A stretch of DNA of 64,000 bases, taken from Pseudomonadota bacterium (lineage in GTDB: Bacteria; Pseudomonadota; Gammaproteobacteria; Steroidobacterales; Steroidobacteraceae). This document shows, piece by piece, positions 1-10,426 of this stretch (the stretch's first letter is position 1; every line of letters begins with the position of its first letter). The translations under genes and the position numbers were made by a program. Location: NCBI GenBank assembly GCA_023428645.1, contig JAEYXD010000210.1, forward strand, positions 1-64,000, in the 5' to 3' direction. The notes under the pieces are model-generated. The model was given only the letters and a program-made list of their open reading frames with translations. It did no database searches and was not told where the DNA came from.

Positions 1-1373
1 GTTCGCAGATGGAACGATTTCGGCCGCGTGAGGTGTTCGTAACCGACGACCGACAATGCGCAGCCGCGGCCCGAGTCCTTGATGCCTGCCCAGGCGAGCG
101 CCGGATCGAGGGCGTCGCAGCGATTCATGAACCACGTTCCGGTCGCGACACGATCGCCGATCGACAGCGCCGCGTCCGCATCGCTCGTCCAGATCGCGGC
201 GGTCAGGCCGAAGGCGGAGTCGTTCATCAGCTCGATCGCCTGTTCATCGGAGCTCACTCTCATGATGCCGGCGACCGGGCCGAAAATTTCCTCGCGCATG
301 ATCGGCATCGAATGATCGACGTGGATCAGTACCTGCGGAGCGAGATATGTGCTGCCGGGCCGGCTTGCGGGGAATTCCGAATCATCGATGATCGGCGACG
401 CGCCCGCGCGCACCGAGGCGGCGACCTGCGCACGAATCGTGTCGGCGGCCGCAACTCGAACGACCGGACCGAGCGTCGTCGTCGTGTCGCGCGGATCGCC
501 GAGCTCGTATTGGCGGGTCAGATCGACGAAGCCTTCCAGGAACGCATCGTAAACCGCCTCGTGAACGTAGATCCGCTGCAGCCCGCAGCAGGATTGGCCG
601 CTGTTGAAATAGGCGCCGTCGACGATGTTCGCGATCGCGTGCGCGAGATTCGCATCGTGCCGGACGTACACCGGATCGCAGCCACCCAGCTCGAGCCCGA
701 CGCCGATGAAGCGTTCGGCCGCGGCGCGCTGCACGGCATGTCCGCCCGCGACGGAGCCCGTGAAGGCGACGAAATCGACGCTCGTATCGCGGATCACGCG
801 CTCCGTATCTGCGTGGCTCAGGTGCAGGAACTGAAACACGCCCTCCGGCAGGCCGGCAGCACGCATGCACTGATCGAAGCGCTCTGCGCATAGCGGCGTC
901 TGCGCCGAGTGCTTCAGGATCACCACATTCCCGGCCATGAGCGCGGGCACGATGCTGTTGATCGCGATCAGGTACGGATAATTCCAGGCCGCGATCGTGA
1001 ACACGACGCCGAGCGGCTCGCGCCGCACGAAACGCCGGAAGTCTTCCTTGGGCCCCGGGTCGATGTCGGCGAGCGCGCGCGGCGCGATGTCGATCATGTG
1101 GCGCGCGCGTTCGAGCGTGCCGCTCACTTCATTCGGCGCATATCGAATCGGGCGGCCCATCTGGTGCGTCAGCTCCAGGGCGATGGCATCGCGCCGCGCA
1201 TCGAACGCCTCGCAGAAGCGCGCCAGCAGCGCCGCGCGCTCGTGCAGCGGCGCCGAGCGCCAGGTGCGCTGTGCGGCCCGCGCGCGGGCGAGCGCGCGTT
1301 CGATCTCCGCGTCGTTCGCGAGCCGCCGCTCGACGTACACGCTGTTGTCGATCGGAGAGATGGTTTGTTGCAT
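1..1373 (-). CDS. Aldehyde dehydrogenase, NAD(P)-dependent (C-terminal tip cut by window edge)
   Basis: Oxidises an aldehyde to the acid. The reading frame runs off the left edge, but about 457 residues are present and the last ones resemble the usual C-terminus of the family, so only a few residues are missing. The catalytic cysteine lies in NSGQSCC (coded near 585-600) and the general-base glutamate in ELGG. No signal peptide is visible. The ATG at 1373 begins 9 nt after the stop of the glutamine-synthetase-like gene, so the two are almost certainly co-transcribed. The context (amine permease, gamma-glutamyl ligase) suggests that it oxidises the aldehyde released from a gamma-glutamylated amine, as PuuC does for putrescine. 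The exact substrate cannot be read from the sequence. Confidence 0.88.
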   Translation of the reverse strand, partial: MQQTISPIDNSVYVERRLANDAEIERALARARAAQRTWRSAPLHERAALLARFCEAFDARRDAIALELTHQMGRPIRYAPNEVSGTLERARHMIDIAPRALADIDPGPKEDFRRFVRREPLGVVFTIAAWNYPYLIAINSIVPALMAGNVVILKHSAQTPLCAERFDQCMRAAGLPEGVFQFLHLSHADTERVIRDTSVDFVAFTGSVAGGHAVQRAAAERFIGVGLELGGCDPVYVRHDANLAHAIANIVDGAYFNSGQSCCGLQRIYVHEAVYDAFLEGFVDLTRQYELGDPRDTTTTLGPVVRVAAADTIRAQVAASVRAGASPIIDDSEFPASRPGSTYLAPQVLIHVDHSMPIMREEIFGPVAGIMRVSSDEQAIELMNDSAFGLTAAIWTSDADAALSIGDRVATGTWFMNRCDALDPALAWAGIKDSGRGCALSVVGYEHLTRPKSFHLR

Positions 1374-1382
1374 GCAAGCGGT

Positions 1383-2750
<1,368 letters not shown>

Positions 2751-2755
2751 GCGCG

Positions 2756-4342
2756 CTAGCTCGCGAGCTTCGTGCCGTAGCCTTCGGTCTTGGGATGCCC
2801 GGGCTGCCCGCTTGCGAGCGCGAATTGCTCTTCTGGAGAGAGGACGAGCCGATGTCGCCCGATCAGCGCGAAATACAGAATGCCGAGCACGTACCACGCC
2901 AGCGCGGCGTACACGCCTTCACGATAGGCGGCATCCTGCAGCTGGTAAAAGAGCGTCACGGCGGCGATCACGATCGTCGCGGCCGCGCCGCCGATGCCGA
3001 GCGGACTGCGATAGGGGCGCTCGATGTGCGGCATCTTCTTGCGCAGGACGATGAACGAGATGCCCTGCAGCGCGTAAGAGATCATCGCGCCGAACACGGC
3101 CATGTTGAGCAGGGTCGCGCCGATCTTCGCGCCGCCGAGCTCCGCGCCGAGCCGGAACCACACCGCCATGATGATCGCGAGCCCGAGCGCGGCACCCGTG
3201 AGCAACGCGATGTGCGGCGTCTTGCGCTCGCCGTGCGTGAGCGACATCGCGGCGGGATAGTAGCCGGCGCGCGAAAGCGAATAGATCTGCCGGCCGAACG
3301 CGAAGATGATCGAATGAAAGCTCGCGATCAGGCCGATCAGCGCCATGACCGAGAGCGCGAGCGCGATGTCGTCGCCGTAGATCACGCGGAAACCGTCGAG
3401 CAGCGGCTCCGCGGAGCTCGCGAGCGAGAACGCGCCGTGCAGCTTGTCGGGGTCCGCCGAGCCGATCGAGGCATTGAGCAGCATGATCAGCATCGCGGAG
3501 CCCATCAGCGTGAACAGGCCGAAGATCAAGCCTTTCGGCATGTCCTGTTTCGGGTCCACCGATTCCTCGGCCGCGAGCGGCAGCTCTTCGATCGCAAGGA
3601 ACAGCCACACCGCGAACGGCAGCGCGGCGAGCACGCCTTGCCAGCCGAGCGGCAGGAACTCGCCGCCGCCGTCGGGCAGCTCGACGAGCGCGCCGCTCGC
3701 ATCCACGCCGACGTTCAATGCCCAGCGATCGAAATCGGCGAAGGGGATCGCGCTCACCCAGAAGACCACGAGCACGCCGAGCGCCAACAGCGTCACGATG
3801 ATCGAGACTCGAAAGGACAGCGACACGCCCCAGTAGTTGAGGTAGACGAAAATCACGTAGCAAGCGATCCACCACAGGGGCTGCAGGCTCTTCGCGTCGG
3901 CGAACCCGAGCGCTTCGAGAATCCCGCTGAGGTACGAGCCGATGAAGAACACGATGACGGCCGGCGTCATGATGTATTCGATGCTTTCCGCGAGCCCCGT
4001 GATGAAACCGCCCCACGGCCCGAGCGCGCTCCGCGCGAATGAATACGCCCCGCCGGTGTGCGGCAGCGCTGGTGACATTTCGGCCAGGCTGAAGACGAGC
4101 CCGAGGTACATGATCGCGATGATGATCGCGGCGATGAACAGGCCGCCAAAGCCGCCGGCGCCGATGCCGAAATTCCAACCGGAGAAATGGCCCGAGATCA
4201 CGGCACCGACGCCAAGTGCCCACAGCGACCAGACGCGCGCATGTCGCTTGAGGGCCCGCTTCTCGAAGTATTCCTTGCCGGCGTTCTGGTAGGTCACGCC
4301 GCCGACGACTTGCTTGTCAGTCACGCGATACTTCCCCCCCAT
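2756..4342 (-). CDS. APC-superfamily amino acid/amine permease, ethanolamine permease type
   Basis: An integral inner-membrane transporter of about 528 residues with around twelve hydrophobic segments. The first helix region (SGWNFGIGAGGFGGLFIA) and the following SLAEMSPALPHTGGAYSFAR block are typical of the APC superfamily and look closest to Eat-type ethanolamine permeases. The start ATG at 4342 gives an N-terminus MGGKYRVTDK just before the first cytoplasmic stretch; the longer form from 4399 lacks family support. It is the first gene of a tight three-gene set with the gamma-glutamyl ligase and aldehyde dehydrogenase. A diguanylate cyclase gene ends 64 nt upstream on the same strand and could share its transcript. 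Substrate specificity is inferred from resemblance only. Confidence 0.85.
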   Translation of the reverse strand: MGGKYRVTDKQVVGGVTYQNAGKEYFEKRALKRHARVWSLWALGVGAVISGHFSGWNFGIGAGGFGGLFIAAIIIAIMYLGLVFSLAEMSPALPHTGGAYSFARSALGPWGGFITGLAESIEYIMTPAVIVFFIGSYLSGILEALGFADAKSLQPLWWIACYVIFVYLNYWGVSLSFRVSIIVTLLALGVLVVFWVSAIPFADFDRWALNVGVDASGALVELPDGGGEFLPLGWQGVLAALPFAVWLFLAIEELPLAAEESVDPKQDMPKGLIFGLFTLMGSAMLIMLLNASIGSADPDKLHGAFSLASSAEPLLDGFRVIYGDDIALALSVMALIGLIASFHSIIFAFGRQIYSLSRAGYYPAAMSLTHGERKTPHIALLTGAALGLAIIMAVWFRLGAELGGAKIGATLLNMAVFGAMISYALQGISFIVLRKKMPHIERPYRSPLGIGGAAATIVIAAVTLFYQLQDAAYREGVYAALAWYVLGILYFALIGRHRLVLSPEEQFALASGQPGHPKTEGYGTKLAS

Positions 4343-4406
4343 CAGCCGGGTTGAACTTGCCGGTCCGCTGGCGCCGTCGTTCGAACGCCGCGGGCACACC
4401 CGGACG

Positions 4407-5252
4407 CTAACCGCTCATTGCTCTGCGCTGCTCGACAGCGGGTTCGATAGCCGCGCTGACGATCCGATTCTTTCCCAGGCACTTCGCTCGGTAGAGCGCG
4501 CGATCGGCCGCCAGCATCAGCTCGGTCGCGCAGGCGACGTGATTGGCCCCGACGGTCGCGACGCCGCCGCTGATCGTGACGCGATCGCTGGTTTTTGAGG
4601 CGCCATAGTCGATCGCCAGGCGCCAGATGCGCCGCCGCAAGCGCTCGGCGTAGAGCGAGGCGCGACGGCCGTCGACGGCGGGCAGCACGACGACGAACTC
4701 CTCGCCGCCGTAGCGCGCGACGAGATCGCCGCCGCGCCGAAACGTCTCATCGAGCGTGCGCGCGACGCTGCGCAGCACTTCGTCGCCGCGCGCGTGCCCG
4801 TAGGTGTCGTTGAAGGGTTTGAAGTCGTCGATGTCGAGGAAGATGAGCGATAGAGGCTGCGCTTCGCGGCGCGTGCGGCGCAGCTCGCGGTCGAGCACCC
4901 GATCGAAGTGGCGGCGATTCGCGATGCCTGTGAGCGCATCGACGGCGACGAGACGCCGGAGCCGCTGATTGGCCGTTTCCAGCGCGAGCCGCAATCGGGA
5001 CAGCTCGTCGTTGCGCAGCTCGAGCGTTTGCGTGCGACTGCGCACACGATCCTCCAGGTCTTCGCGCACGCGTTCGAGCTCCGCCTCGAGCCGCTCGCGT
5101 CGGGCGGTCTCCATGGCGAGCTCGCGGCCGCGGAGCGTGGCGCGACGATGCAGCTTCGCGGCGAGCCCGAGCGCGCAGAGTGCGACGAGCGTGAGTGTCG
5201 CGATGATGACGATGCCGAATAGCGCTGAAGGTGCCATCGAGCCGAAAGCCAT
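4407..5252 (-). CDS. Membrane-anchored diguanylate cyclase (GGDEF)
   Basis: Makes cyclic di-GMP from two GTP. Residues 10-31 form one N-terminal transmembrane helix, about 45-105 is a charged coiled coil, and the GGDEF domain follows. The active-site motif is intact as GGEEF (residues 182-186), and the inhibitory I-site RGGD sits at 173-176, so product inhibition is expected. There is no sensor domain beyond the membrane anchor, so the coiled coil probably drives dimerisation. ATG 5252 is used; a second ATG at 5237 would trim only five residues. It precedes the amine permease operon on the same strand by 64 nt, but a functional link is not evident. Confidence 0.9.
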   Translation of the reverse strand: MAFGSMAPSALFGIVIIATLTLVALCALGLAAKLHRRATLRGRELAMETARRERLEAELERVREDLEDRVRSRTQTLELRNDELSRLRLALETANQRLRRLVAVDALTGIANRRHFDRVLDRELRRTRREAQPLSLIFLDIDDFKPFNDTYGHARGDEVLRSVARTLDETFRRGGDLVARYGGEEFVVVLPAVDGRRASLYAERLRRRIWRLAIDYGASKTSDRVTISGGVATVGANHVACATELMLAADRALYRAKCLGKNRIVSAAIEPAVEQRRAMSG

Positions 5253-5570
5253 TTGAGGTCGCCCGCGAGGTTATCGTCTAATCGTCACCAACCATCATGG
5301 CCTGCGGACGCACGGAGCGCGCGGCGCGGCGTTGCGTCGCGAGAATGCGAGTCGGCGGGACGGCCGTATAAGAGCACAGCTCCCCGGGATTCGGTACTCG
5401 AACTTAACGAAAAGTCGCGCCGGGTTCGCTCCACGCGCGGCCAGGTGCTGGCATTGCTGACGCGGCGGCATGAGAGCTTCTCGAAAGGTTCGCTTGACGC
5501 CCTTGATGTGCCTGAGGAAACTGGCGGCCGCTCTTTTCAGCGCTCATCTCAATCGGTGCTCGGGTCGTCG
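5253..5570. other. Divergent intergenic region, no gene seen
   Basis: This 318-nt stretch separates the diguanylate cyclase (leftward) from the Mpo1-like gene (rightward). Longer frames cross it, but they lack family resemblance and a convincing ribosome site. I see no clear RNA gene, terminator or palindrome; it presumably holds both promoters. Confidence 0.4.
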
Positions 5571-5879
5571 ATGCCGCACGCCCGTTACAACAGCTTTGCA
5601 GACTTCTATCCGTTCTATCTCTCGGAGCATCGAACGGCGGCGTGCCGTCGTCTCCATTTCGTCGGGACCGCGTGCGTCATCAGCCTGCTGGTACTCGCGT
5701 TCGTGCTCGCGGAATGGTGGCTGCTCGCGCTCGTGCCGCTTGCCGGCTACGGCTTTGCATGGCTGGGTCACTTCGCGTTCGAGCACAACAAGCCCGCGAC
5801 CTTCGAACATCCGTGGTACAGCTTGCGCGCGGACTTCGTGATGTTCCGCGACATTCTCCTGCGCCGGATCAAGATTTAG
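5571..5879 (+). CDS. Small DUF962/Mpo1-like membrane protein
   Basis: A 102-residue protein with the short form of the DUF962 (Mpo1-like) domain: an N-terminal FADFYPFYLSEHRTAACRRLHFVG segment (read as HP-type hydroxylase-like start), two hydrophobic helices around residues 32-65, then GHFAFEHNKPATFEHP. The histidines flanking the helices are those thought to bind metal in yeast Mpo1, an alpha-dioxygenase of 2-hydroxy fatty acids. I set the start at ATG 5571 because family homology begins there; the frame is open upstream to 5253, but that part looks random. It lies 7 nt before gshA. Activity in bacteria is not established. A second, longer member of the family occurs at 56406. Confidence 0.8.
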   Translation: MPHARYNSFADFYPFYLSEHRTAACRRLHFVGTACVISLLVLAFVLAEWWLLALVPLAGYGFAWLGHFAFEHNKPATFEHPWYSLRADFVMFRDILLRRIKI

Positions 5880-5886
5880 AACTTTT

Positions 5887-7470
5887 ATGGGGTCATCCGG
5901 CATCGATCGCGTGTTCGAGCGACGGCTTGCGGCGCTCGTCAATGCCCGTGAGCACGGCGTCTTGCAACGTGGGCTCAAGGGGGTCGAAAAGGAATCGCTG
6001 CGCGTCACGCCGGATGGGCGTCTGGCGCAAACGTCGCATCCGCTCGCGCTCGGCTCCACGCTCACTCACGAGTACATCACGACCGATTATTCCGAGGCGT
6101 TGATCGAGCTCGTGACGCCGGCGTTCGGTGAGTCCTGGCAGCTGCTGCAATTCCTGTGCGATCTGCATCAGTTCGTCTACCGGCATCTGGGCGACGAGCT
6201 GCTCTGGGCCACGAGCATGCCGTGCATCGTCGGCGACGATCGGGAAATTCCGATCGCCCGCTTCGGGCGTTCGAACATCGGTCACATGAAAGAGGTGTAC
6301 CGGCTCGGCCTCGGCTACCGCTATGGGCGGTTGATGCAGGCGATCTCGGGCGTGCATTTCAATTACTCGTTCCCGCGGCGGTTCTGGGAAGTGTTCGGCG
6401 CCGTGCTCGAGGCGAAGCGCGCCGATCAGGCGTTCGTGTCGGCGCAATATTTCTCGCTGCTGCGCAACTACCGGCGCCACGGCTGGCTCATTCTTTATCT
6501 CTTCGGCAACTCGCCCGCGCTGTGCGCCTCCTTCGTCAAGGGCCGCGAGCACTCGTTGAAGGAACTCACGCCGGGCACGCTCTACGAGCCCTATGCCACG
6601 TCGCTGCGCATGAGCGATCTGGGCTACCGCAACAAGAACCAAGCGGGCGTGCGGATTTCGGTGAACAGCCTGGAGGAGTACGTTCGCGACCTGACGGCGG
6701 CCGTCAGCACGCCGAATCCGGAGTACGAGAAGATCGGCGTGAAGGTCGACGGTGAATATCGCCAGCTCAACGCAAACCTGCTGCAGATCGAGAACGAGTA
6801 CTACAGCTACATCCGGCCGAAGCGCGTCACGCGCTCCGGCGAGCATCCCACGCAAGCGCTGCGGCGCGGCGGCGTCGAATACGTGGAGTTTCGCGCGCTC
6901 GATGTCAGCGCCTTCGATCCGGTCGGCGTGAATCAGAACAAGCTGCGGTTCTTGGAAGCGTTCGCGGCGCTGTGCGTACTGAAGGACAGTCCGCCGATCG
7001 CGAGCGGCGAACAGGACAAGCTCGATGCGAACCATGCGCTCGTCGCGCATCGCGGCCGCGAGCCCGGCTTGCGGCTCGAGCGCGATGGTCGAGCCGTCGA
7101 CATGAAGGCATGGGCCGCCGAGCTCATAGACTCGATGCGCGGCATCTGCGAACTGCTGGACGAGGGGGACGCGCAGCGTCCATACACCGCGGCCCTCGAA
7201 CTGCAGGAAGCGAAGCTCGACGACCCCGCGCTCACGCCCGCGGCGCGTACGCTGACGGAGCTTCGCACCACCGGTGAATCTTTCGCCGAGCTCGCGATGC
7301 GAATGTCGAAGGCGCACAAGTCGTACTTCCTGGAGCTCTATCCGCCGAACGAGCAGCGGCTCGCGGAATTTGCCGCGCAGGCGGAGGCGTCGCTGGAGAA
7401 GCAAGCCGCGATCGAGCGCGCCGACGACATCGGCTTCGACGAGTATCTGGCGCGCTACTTCCAGCGCTGA
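5887..7470 (+). CDS. gshA: Glutamate-cysteine ligase (glutathione synthesis, first step)
   Basis: Joins L-glutamate and L-cysteine with ATP to give gamma-glutamylcysteine. At 527 residues it matches the gammaproteobacterial type-1 enzyme. Typical blocks are present: GVEKESLRV near the start, TTDYSEALIELVTP, GVHFNYS and NQAGVRISVNSLEEY. The protein is soluble, with no signal peptide. ATG 5887 follows the Mpo1-like stop by 7 nt, so the two genes may be co-transcribed. Other glutathione-related genes in the window (a transferase at 19295 and glyoxalase I at 22694) fit a glutathione-using cell. No frameshift or missing motif seen. Confidence 0.95.
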   Translation: MGSSGIDRVFERRLAALVNAREHGVLQRGLKGVEKESLRVTPDGRLAQTSHPLALGSTLTHEYITTDYSEALIELVTPAFGESWQLLQFLCDLHQFVYRHLGDELLWATSMPCIVGDDREIPIARFGRSNIGHMKEVYRLGLGYRYGRLMQAISGVHFNYSFPRRFWEVFGAVLEAKRADQAFVSAQYFSLLRNYRRHGWLILYLFGNSPALCASFVKGREHSLKELTPGTLYEPYATSLRMSDLGYRNKNQAGVRISVNSLEEYVRDLTAAVSTPNPEYEKIGVKVDGEYRQLNANLLQIENEYYSYIRPKRVTRSGEHPTQALRRGGVEYVEFRALDVSAFDPVGVNQNKLRFLEAFAALCVLKDSPPIASGEQDKLDANHALVAHRGREPGLRLERDGRAVDMKAWAAELIDSMRGICELLDEGDAQRPYTAALELQEAKLDDPALTPAARTLTELRTTGESFAELAMRMSKAHKSYFLELYPPNEQRLAEFAAQAEASLEKQAAIERADDIGFDEYLARYFQR

Positions 7471-7549
7471 CACGCTTCCCACCGGCAATGTAGAAATCGC
7501 AATACGCGCTGAACGCAACCGACTGACGCGCCTGCACTTTAGTGCTTGC

Positions 7550-7566
7550 CCTTAGGCAGATGTGCG
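7550..7566 (+). promoter_or_regulatory. Conserved motif upstream of the FixL-like gene
   Basis: CCTTAGG, five bases, then GTGCG. The same pattern with the same spacing occurs at 9858-9874 upstream of the lone receiver. CCTTAGG is an odd-centred palindrome. A -10-like TAGAAT follows at 7571-7576. It is a candidate FixJ-type operator or a shared promoter element; this rests on two copies only. Confidence 0.4.
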
Positions 7567-7581
7567 TGGGTAGAATTCGGC

Positions 7582-9135
7582 ATGACCGTACTGCGTGTCG
7601 CGGAACCGCAAGAAGAGCGTGCTCAGCGTCTGGAGCGTGAATTCCAGGCGGTGCTCGACGCTGCGGTCGACGCAGTCGTGCTGTTCGACCACGACGGGCG
7701 CATCGAGCTGTTGAATCATGCCGGCGAGCGCATGTTCGGCTACAACGAAGAGGAAGTGATCGGGCTCAAGGTCAACATCCTCCTACCCGAGCCCTATCGA
7801 TCGCAGCACGACGACTACCTGCGTCATTACATCGATGCCGGCGAGCCGCGCATCATCGGCATCGGTCGCGAGCTGCTGGCGAAACGTCGCGATGGCAGCG
7901 AATTCTCGGCCGAGCTCGCGGTGGGCCGCGTGAAAGGCACCGAGCCGCCGCGGTTCGTCGGCTTCATTCGCGACATCACGGTCCGCCGCAATGCCGAGGA
8001 GGCGCTCCGGCGCAGCGAGGCCCAGCTCACGATCGCGCAGGAGATCGCGAATCTCGGCAATTACGTCGTGCACTTCGACGGCAAGTTCGAGGACTACTGG
8101 TCGCCGCATCTGTATCGCGTGCTCGGCCGGCGCTACGGCGACACCTACGTCAACGTCTACGATTATCTCGAGCCGATGGTGCATCCCGCTGATCGCGACC
8201 GCTGGCAGCAAGGGCGCAATGAGCTCGAGTCCGGCGCGAAGTCGATGGACATCGAATACCGCATCATTCACCCCGACGGCTCGCTGCGTTACGTGCACCA
8301 CATCGCGCAGACGACCCGCAGCCCGGACGGGCGCGTGCTGCGCCAGGTCGGCACGCTGCACGACATCACCGATCGCCGTCGCGCCGAGGACGAAGCGCGG
8401 CAGATGCAGGATCGCATCACGCACTTCGGGCGCATCTCGACGATGGGCGAAATGGCCGCGGGCATCGCGCACGAGGTCAATCAGCCGCTCACGGCGATCG
8501 CGACCTACGCGCAGGCGTGCCAGCGGCTGATCGCGGCCGGCGAGTGGACGCACGAGGAGATCGGCTCCGCGCTCGAACAGATCGGCGCGCAGGCGCTGCG
8601 CGCCGGCGAGGTGATTCGTCGCTTGCGCACGTTCGTCAAGAACCGCGAGGTGCGCCGCGAGCAGATCGAGGCGAATCGAATCCTGGAAGACGTCATGACG
8701 CTCGCGCAGACCGACGCGCGCCACAACGGCGTGCGCATGGTGCTCGAGCTGCCGGCGCAGGCGCCGTACGTCCAGGCCGATAGCGTGCAAATCCAGCAAG
8801 TGATCTTGAATTTGATCCGCAACAGCATCGACGCGATGATCGAAGTGCCCGAGGCCCGGCGCGAGATCGTGCTGCGCACGCGGATCGATGCGGAAGGCGA
8901 TGTCGAGTTCATGGTCGCGGATCGCGGCATCGGCGTGGACGCCGGTACGATGGCCGAGCTGTTCAATCCATTCTTCACCACGAAGCCCGGCGGAACGGGT
9001 CTTGGCCTGTCGATCAGCCGTTCGATCGTCAGGGCTCACGGCGGCAAGCTGTGGTGCAACTCCAATCCTGGCGGTGGTGCTCGGTTCTTTTTCACGTTGC
9101 CGGCGGTGCCGGCTACTCCAGGGAGCTCACAATGA
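7582..9135 (+). CDS. Soluble PAS sensor histidine kinase, FixL-like (probable haem oxygen sensor)
   Basis: A 517-residue kinase with no membrane segment: a first PAS domain (about residues 20-135), a second PAS (about 145-270), a HisKA domain with phospho-accepting His297 in GIAHEVNQPLTAI, and a HATPase domain ending near 510 (GTGLGLSISRSI). The first PAS aligns with rhizobial FixL: His76 in SQHDDY matches the haem-ligating His200 of Bradyrhizobium FixL, and Arg96 in IIGIGR matches Arg220, which contacts bound oxygen. Two other pocket positions differ (His82 for Arg206, Arg90 for His214). It overlaps the regulator gene by ATGA. There is no Shine-Dalgarno, and a -10-like TAGAAT lies just 5 nt before the ATG. 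Haem binding is predicted, not shown. Confidence 0.88.
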   Translation: MTVLRVAEPQEERAQRLEREFQAVLDAAVDAVVLFDHDGRIELLNHAGERMFGYNEEEVIGLKVNILLPEPYRSQHDDYLRHYIDAGEPRIIGIGRELLAKRRDGSEFSAELAVGRVKGTEPPRFVGFIRDITVRRNAEEALRRSEAQLTIAQEIANLGNYVVHFDGKFEDYWSPHLYRVLGRRYGDTYVNVYDYLEPMVHPADRDRWQQGRNELESGAKSMDIEYRIIHPDGSLRYVHHIAQTTRSPDGRVLRQVGTLHDITDRRRAEDEARQMQDRITHFGRISTMGEMAAGIAHEVNQPLTAIATYAQACQRLIAAGEWTHEEIGSALEQIGAQALRAGEVIRRLRTFVKNREVRREQIEANRILEDVMTLAQTDARHNGVRMVLELPAQAPYVQADSVQIQQVILNLIRNSIDAMIEVPEARREIVLRTRIDAEGDVEFMVADRGIGVDAGTMAELFNPFFTTKPGGTGLGLSISRSIVRAHGGKLWCNSNPGGGARFFFTLPAVPATPGSSQ

Positions 9136-9758
9136 GAGTCAATGCTACGAACGCACGCGCCACCATATTCATCGTCGACGACGATATGGCGGTGAGGGAT
9201 GCGCTCAAGCTGTTGCTGCGCTCGGTGGGCCAGGCGGTCGAGACCTATGGATCGGCGCAGGAATTTCTCGATGCCTACAGCGAGGATCGGCCCGGCTGCC
9301 TCGTCCTGGACATCCGCATGCCCGGCATGTCGGGACTCGAGCTGCAGCAGAAGCTCAACGAAAGACATTCGATCCTGCCGATCATCTTCATCACGGGTCA
9401 TGGCGACGTGCCGATGGCCGTCGAAGCGATGCAGGCGGGCGCCGTCGATTTCATCCAGAAGCCGTTTCGCGATCAGGATCTGATCGACCGCATCAACCAG
9501 GCGCTCGAGAGGGACAACAACAATCGTGCGGCCCTCGGCGAGCGCAACGACATCCGCAAGCGGCTCGAAACGCTGACGCCGCGTGAGCGCGAGGTGCTCG
9601 ATCTCGTCGTCCACGGCAAGGCGAACAAAGTGATCGCGGGCGATTTGAAGCTGAGCCAACGCACGGTGGAAATTCATCGAGCGCGCGTGATGGAAAAGAT
9701 GCAGGCATCGTCGCTCGCGCATCTGGTACGCATGGTGCTCGAAGTCGGGCAGGCTTGA
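9132..9758 (+). CDS. FixJ-family response regulator
   Basis: The 208-residue partner of the FixL-like kinase. The receiver domain (about 10-125) has the acidic triplet VDDD, phospho-acceptor Asp60 in LVLDIRMPGMSG, the conserved Thr in FITGHGD and the Lys in QKPF. A LuxR-type helix-turn-helix follows (LTPREREVLDLVV to about residue 200). ATG 9132 overlaps the kinase stop as ATGA, implying translational coupling; the longer frame from 9051 would read deep inside the kinase. FixJ proteins dimerise on phosphorylation and activate promoters in response to low oxygen; the targets here are unknown, though motifs at 7550 and 9858 are candidates. Confidence 0.92.
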   Translation: MRVNATNARATIFIVDDDMAVRDALKLLLRSVGQAVETYGSAQEFLDAYSEDRPGCLVLDIRMPGMSGLELQQKLNERHSILPIIFITGHGDVPMAVEAMQAGAVDFIQKPFRDQDLIDRINQALERDNNNRAALGERNDIRKRLETLTPREREVLDLVVHGKANKVIAGDLKLSQRTVEIHRARVMEKMQASSLAHLVRMVLEVGQA

Positions 9759-9857
9759 TGGCCGCGCCGGAGCGCGTGTCGTTCTGCTCGCACAGCACGG
9801 ACGCGCATCGCACAAGCCGATGACGAACGCATGGAACGCGCGTTCGACGCGCTCACA

Positions 9858-9874
9858 CCTTAGGTACAAGTGCG
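9858..9874 (+). promoter_or_regulatory. Second copy of the CCTTAGG-N5-GTGCG motif
   Basis: Matches the element at 7550-7566 in both half-sequences and the 5-bp spacer, and it lies about 150 nt before the lone receiver gene. Within the spacer, positions 2 and 4 are also the same (A). Likely a binding site shared by both transcription units, possibly for the FixJ-like regulator; this is inference. Confidence 0.4.
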
Positions 9875-10008
9875 AATTCAGAACCCCCCGCCGGCGACGA
9901 ATATCTCGCCTCGTGCGACCACGGCCCGCAAGCGCTTCCGCCGCTCCCCATCCTCCCCGCGGGCCGGATGTTTCTTGGCAAATGGCCGTGGCCGCTGTTT
10001 TCGCCAGC

Positions 10009-10413
10009 ATGACGCCCAGCATTTTTGTGGCCACTCAGCGCCCCATCGTGGCAGTGATCGAAGCCGACGTCGCGGAACGTCGCACGCTGTGCTCGTTGCT
10101 GAACTCGCTCAACGTCGATGTGCAGGACTACGACAGCGCCGAGAGCTATCTGGCCGCGCACATCGGCGGCTACGGTTGCTTGATCACCGACGTCGCCTTG
10201 CCCGGCATGTCCGGGCTCGATCTCTTGCGTCGTTTGCGCTCGGCGCACGCGGCGTTACCGATCATTCTGCTGGGCGAAGAAGCGGATGTGCTCGGGGCCG
10301 TAACGGCGATGCGTGAAGGCGCCGTGGATTTTTTCGAGAAGCCGCACCTCGACGTCGCGATCGCACGGCGCGTCGCTTATCTGCTCGATCAAGCGTCCGA
10401 GCTGACGCACTGA
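10009..10413 (+). CDS. Stand-alone receiver-domain protein, degenerate
   Basis: A 134-residue receiver with no output domain, most like the FixJ receiver just upstream (PGMSGLDLL, AMREGAVDFFEKP). The phospho-acceptor Asp61 and the Lys111 are kept, but the acidic pair is Glu/Asp (IEAD), and the switch Thr/Ser that follows beta-4 is Gly89, within LLGEEAD. Signal switching is therefore probably altered. ATG 10009 is chosen because the domain begins right after it; ATG 9982 is an alternative, and the longer frame from 9820 is arginine/proline-rich and crosses the conserved motif at 9858. It may act as a phosphate sink or decoy for the FixL-like kinase. It ends 13 nt from the convergent cbpA. Confidence 0.78.
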   Translation: MTPSIFVATQRPIVAVIEADVAERRTLCSLLNSLNVDVQDYDSAESYLAAHIGGYGCLITDVALPGMSGLDLLRRLRSAHAALPIILLGEEADVLGAVTAMREGAVDFFEKPHLDVAIARRVAYLLDQASELTH

Positions 10414-10426
10414 CGCGCCGGCCGGC

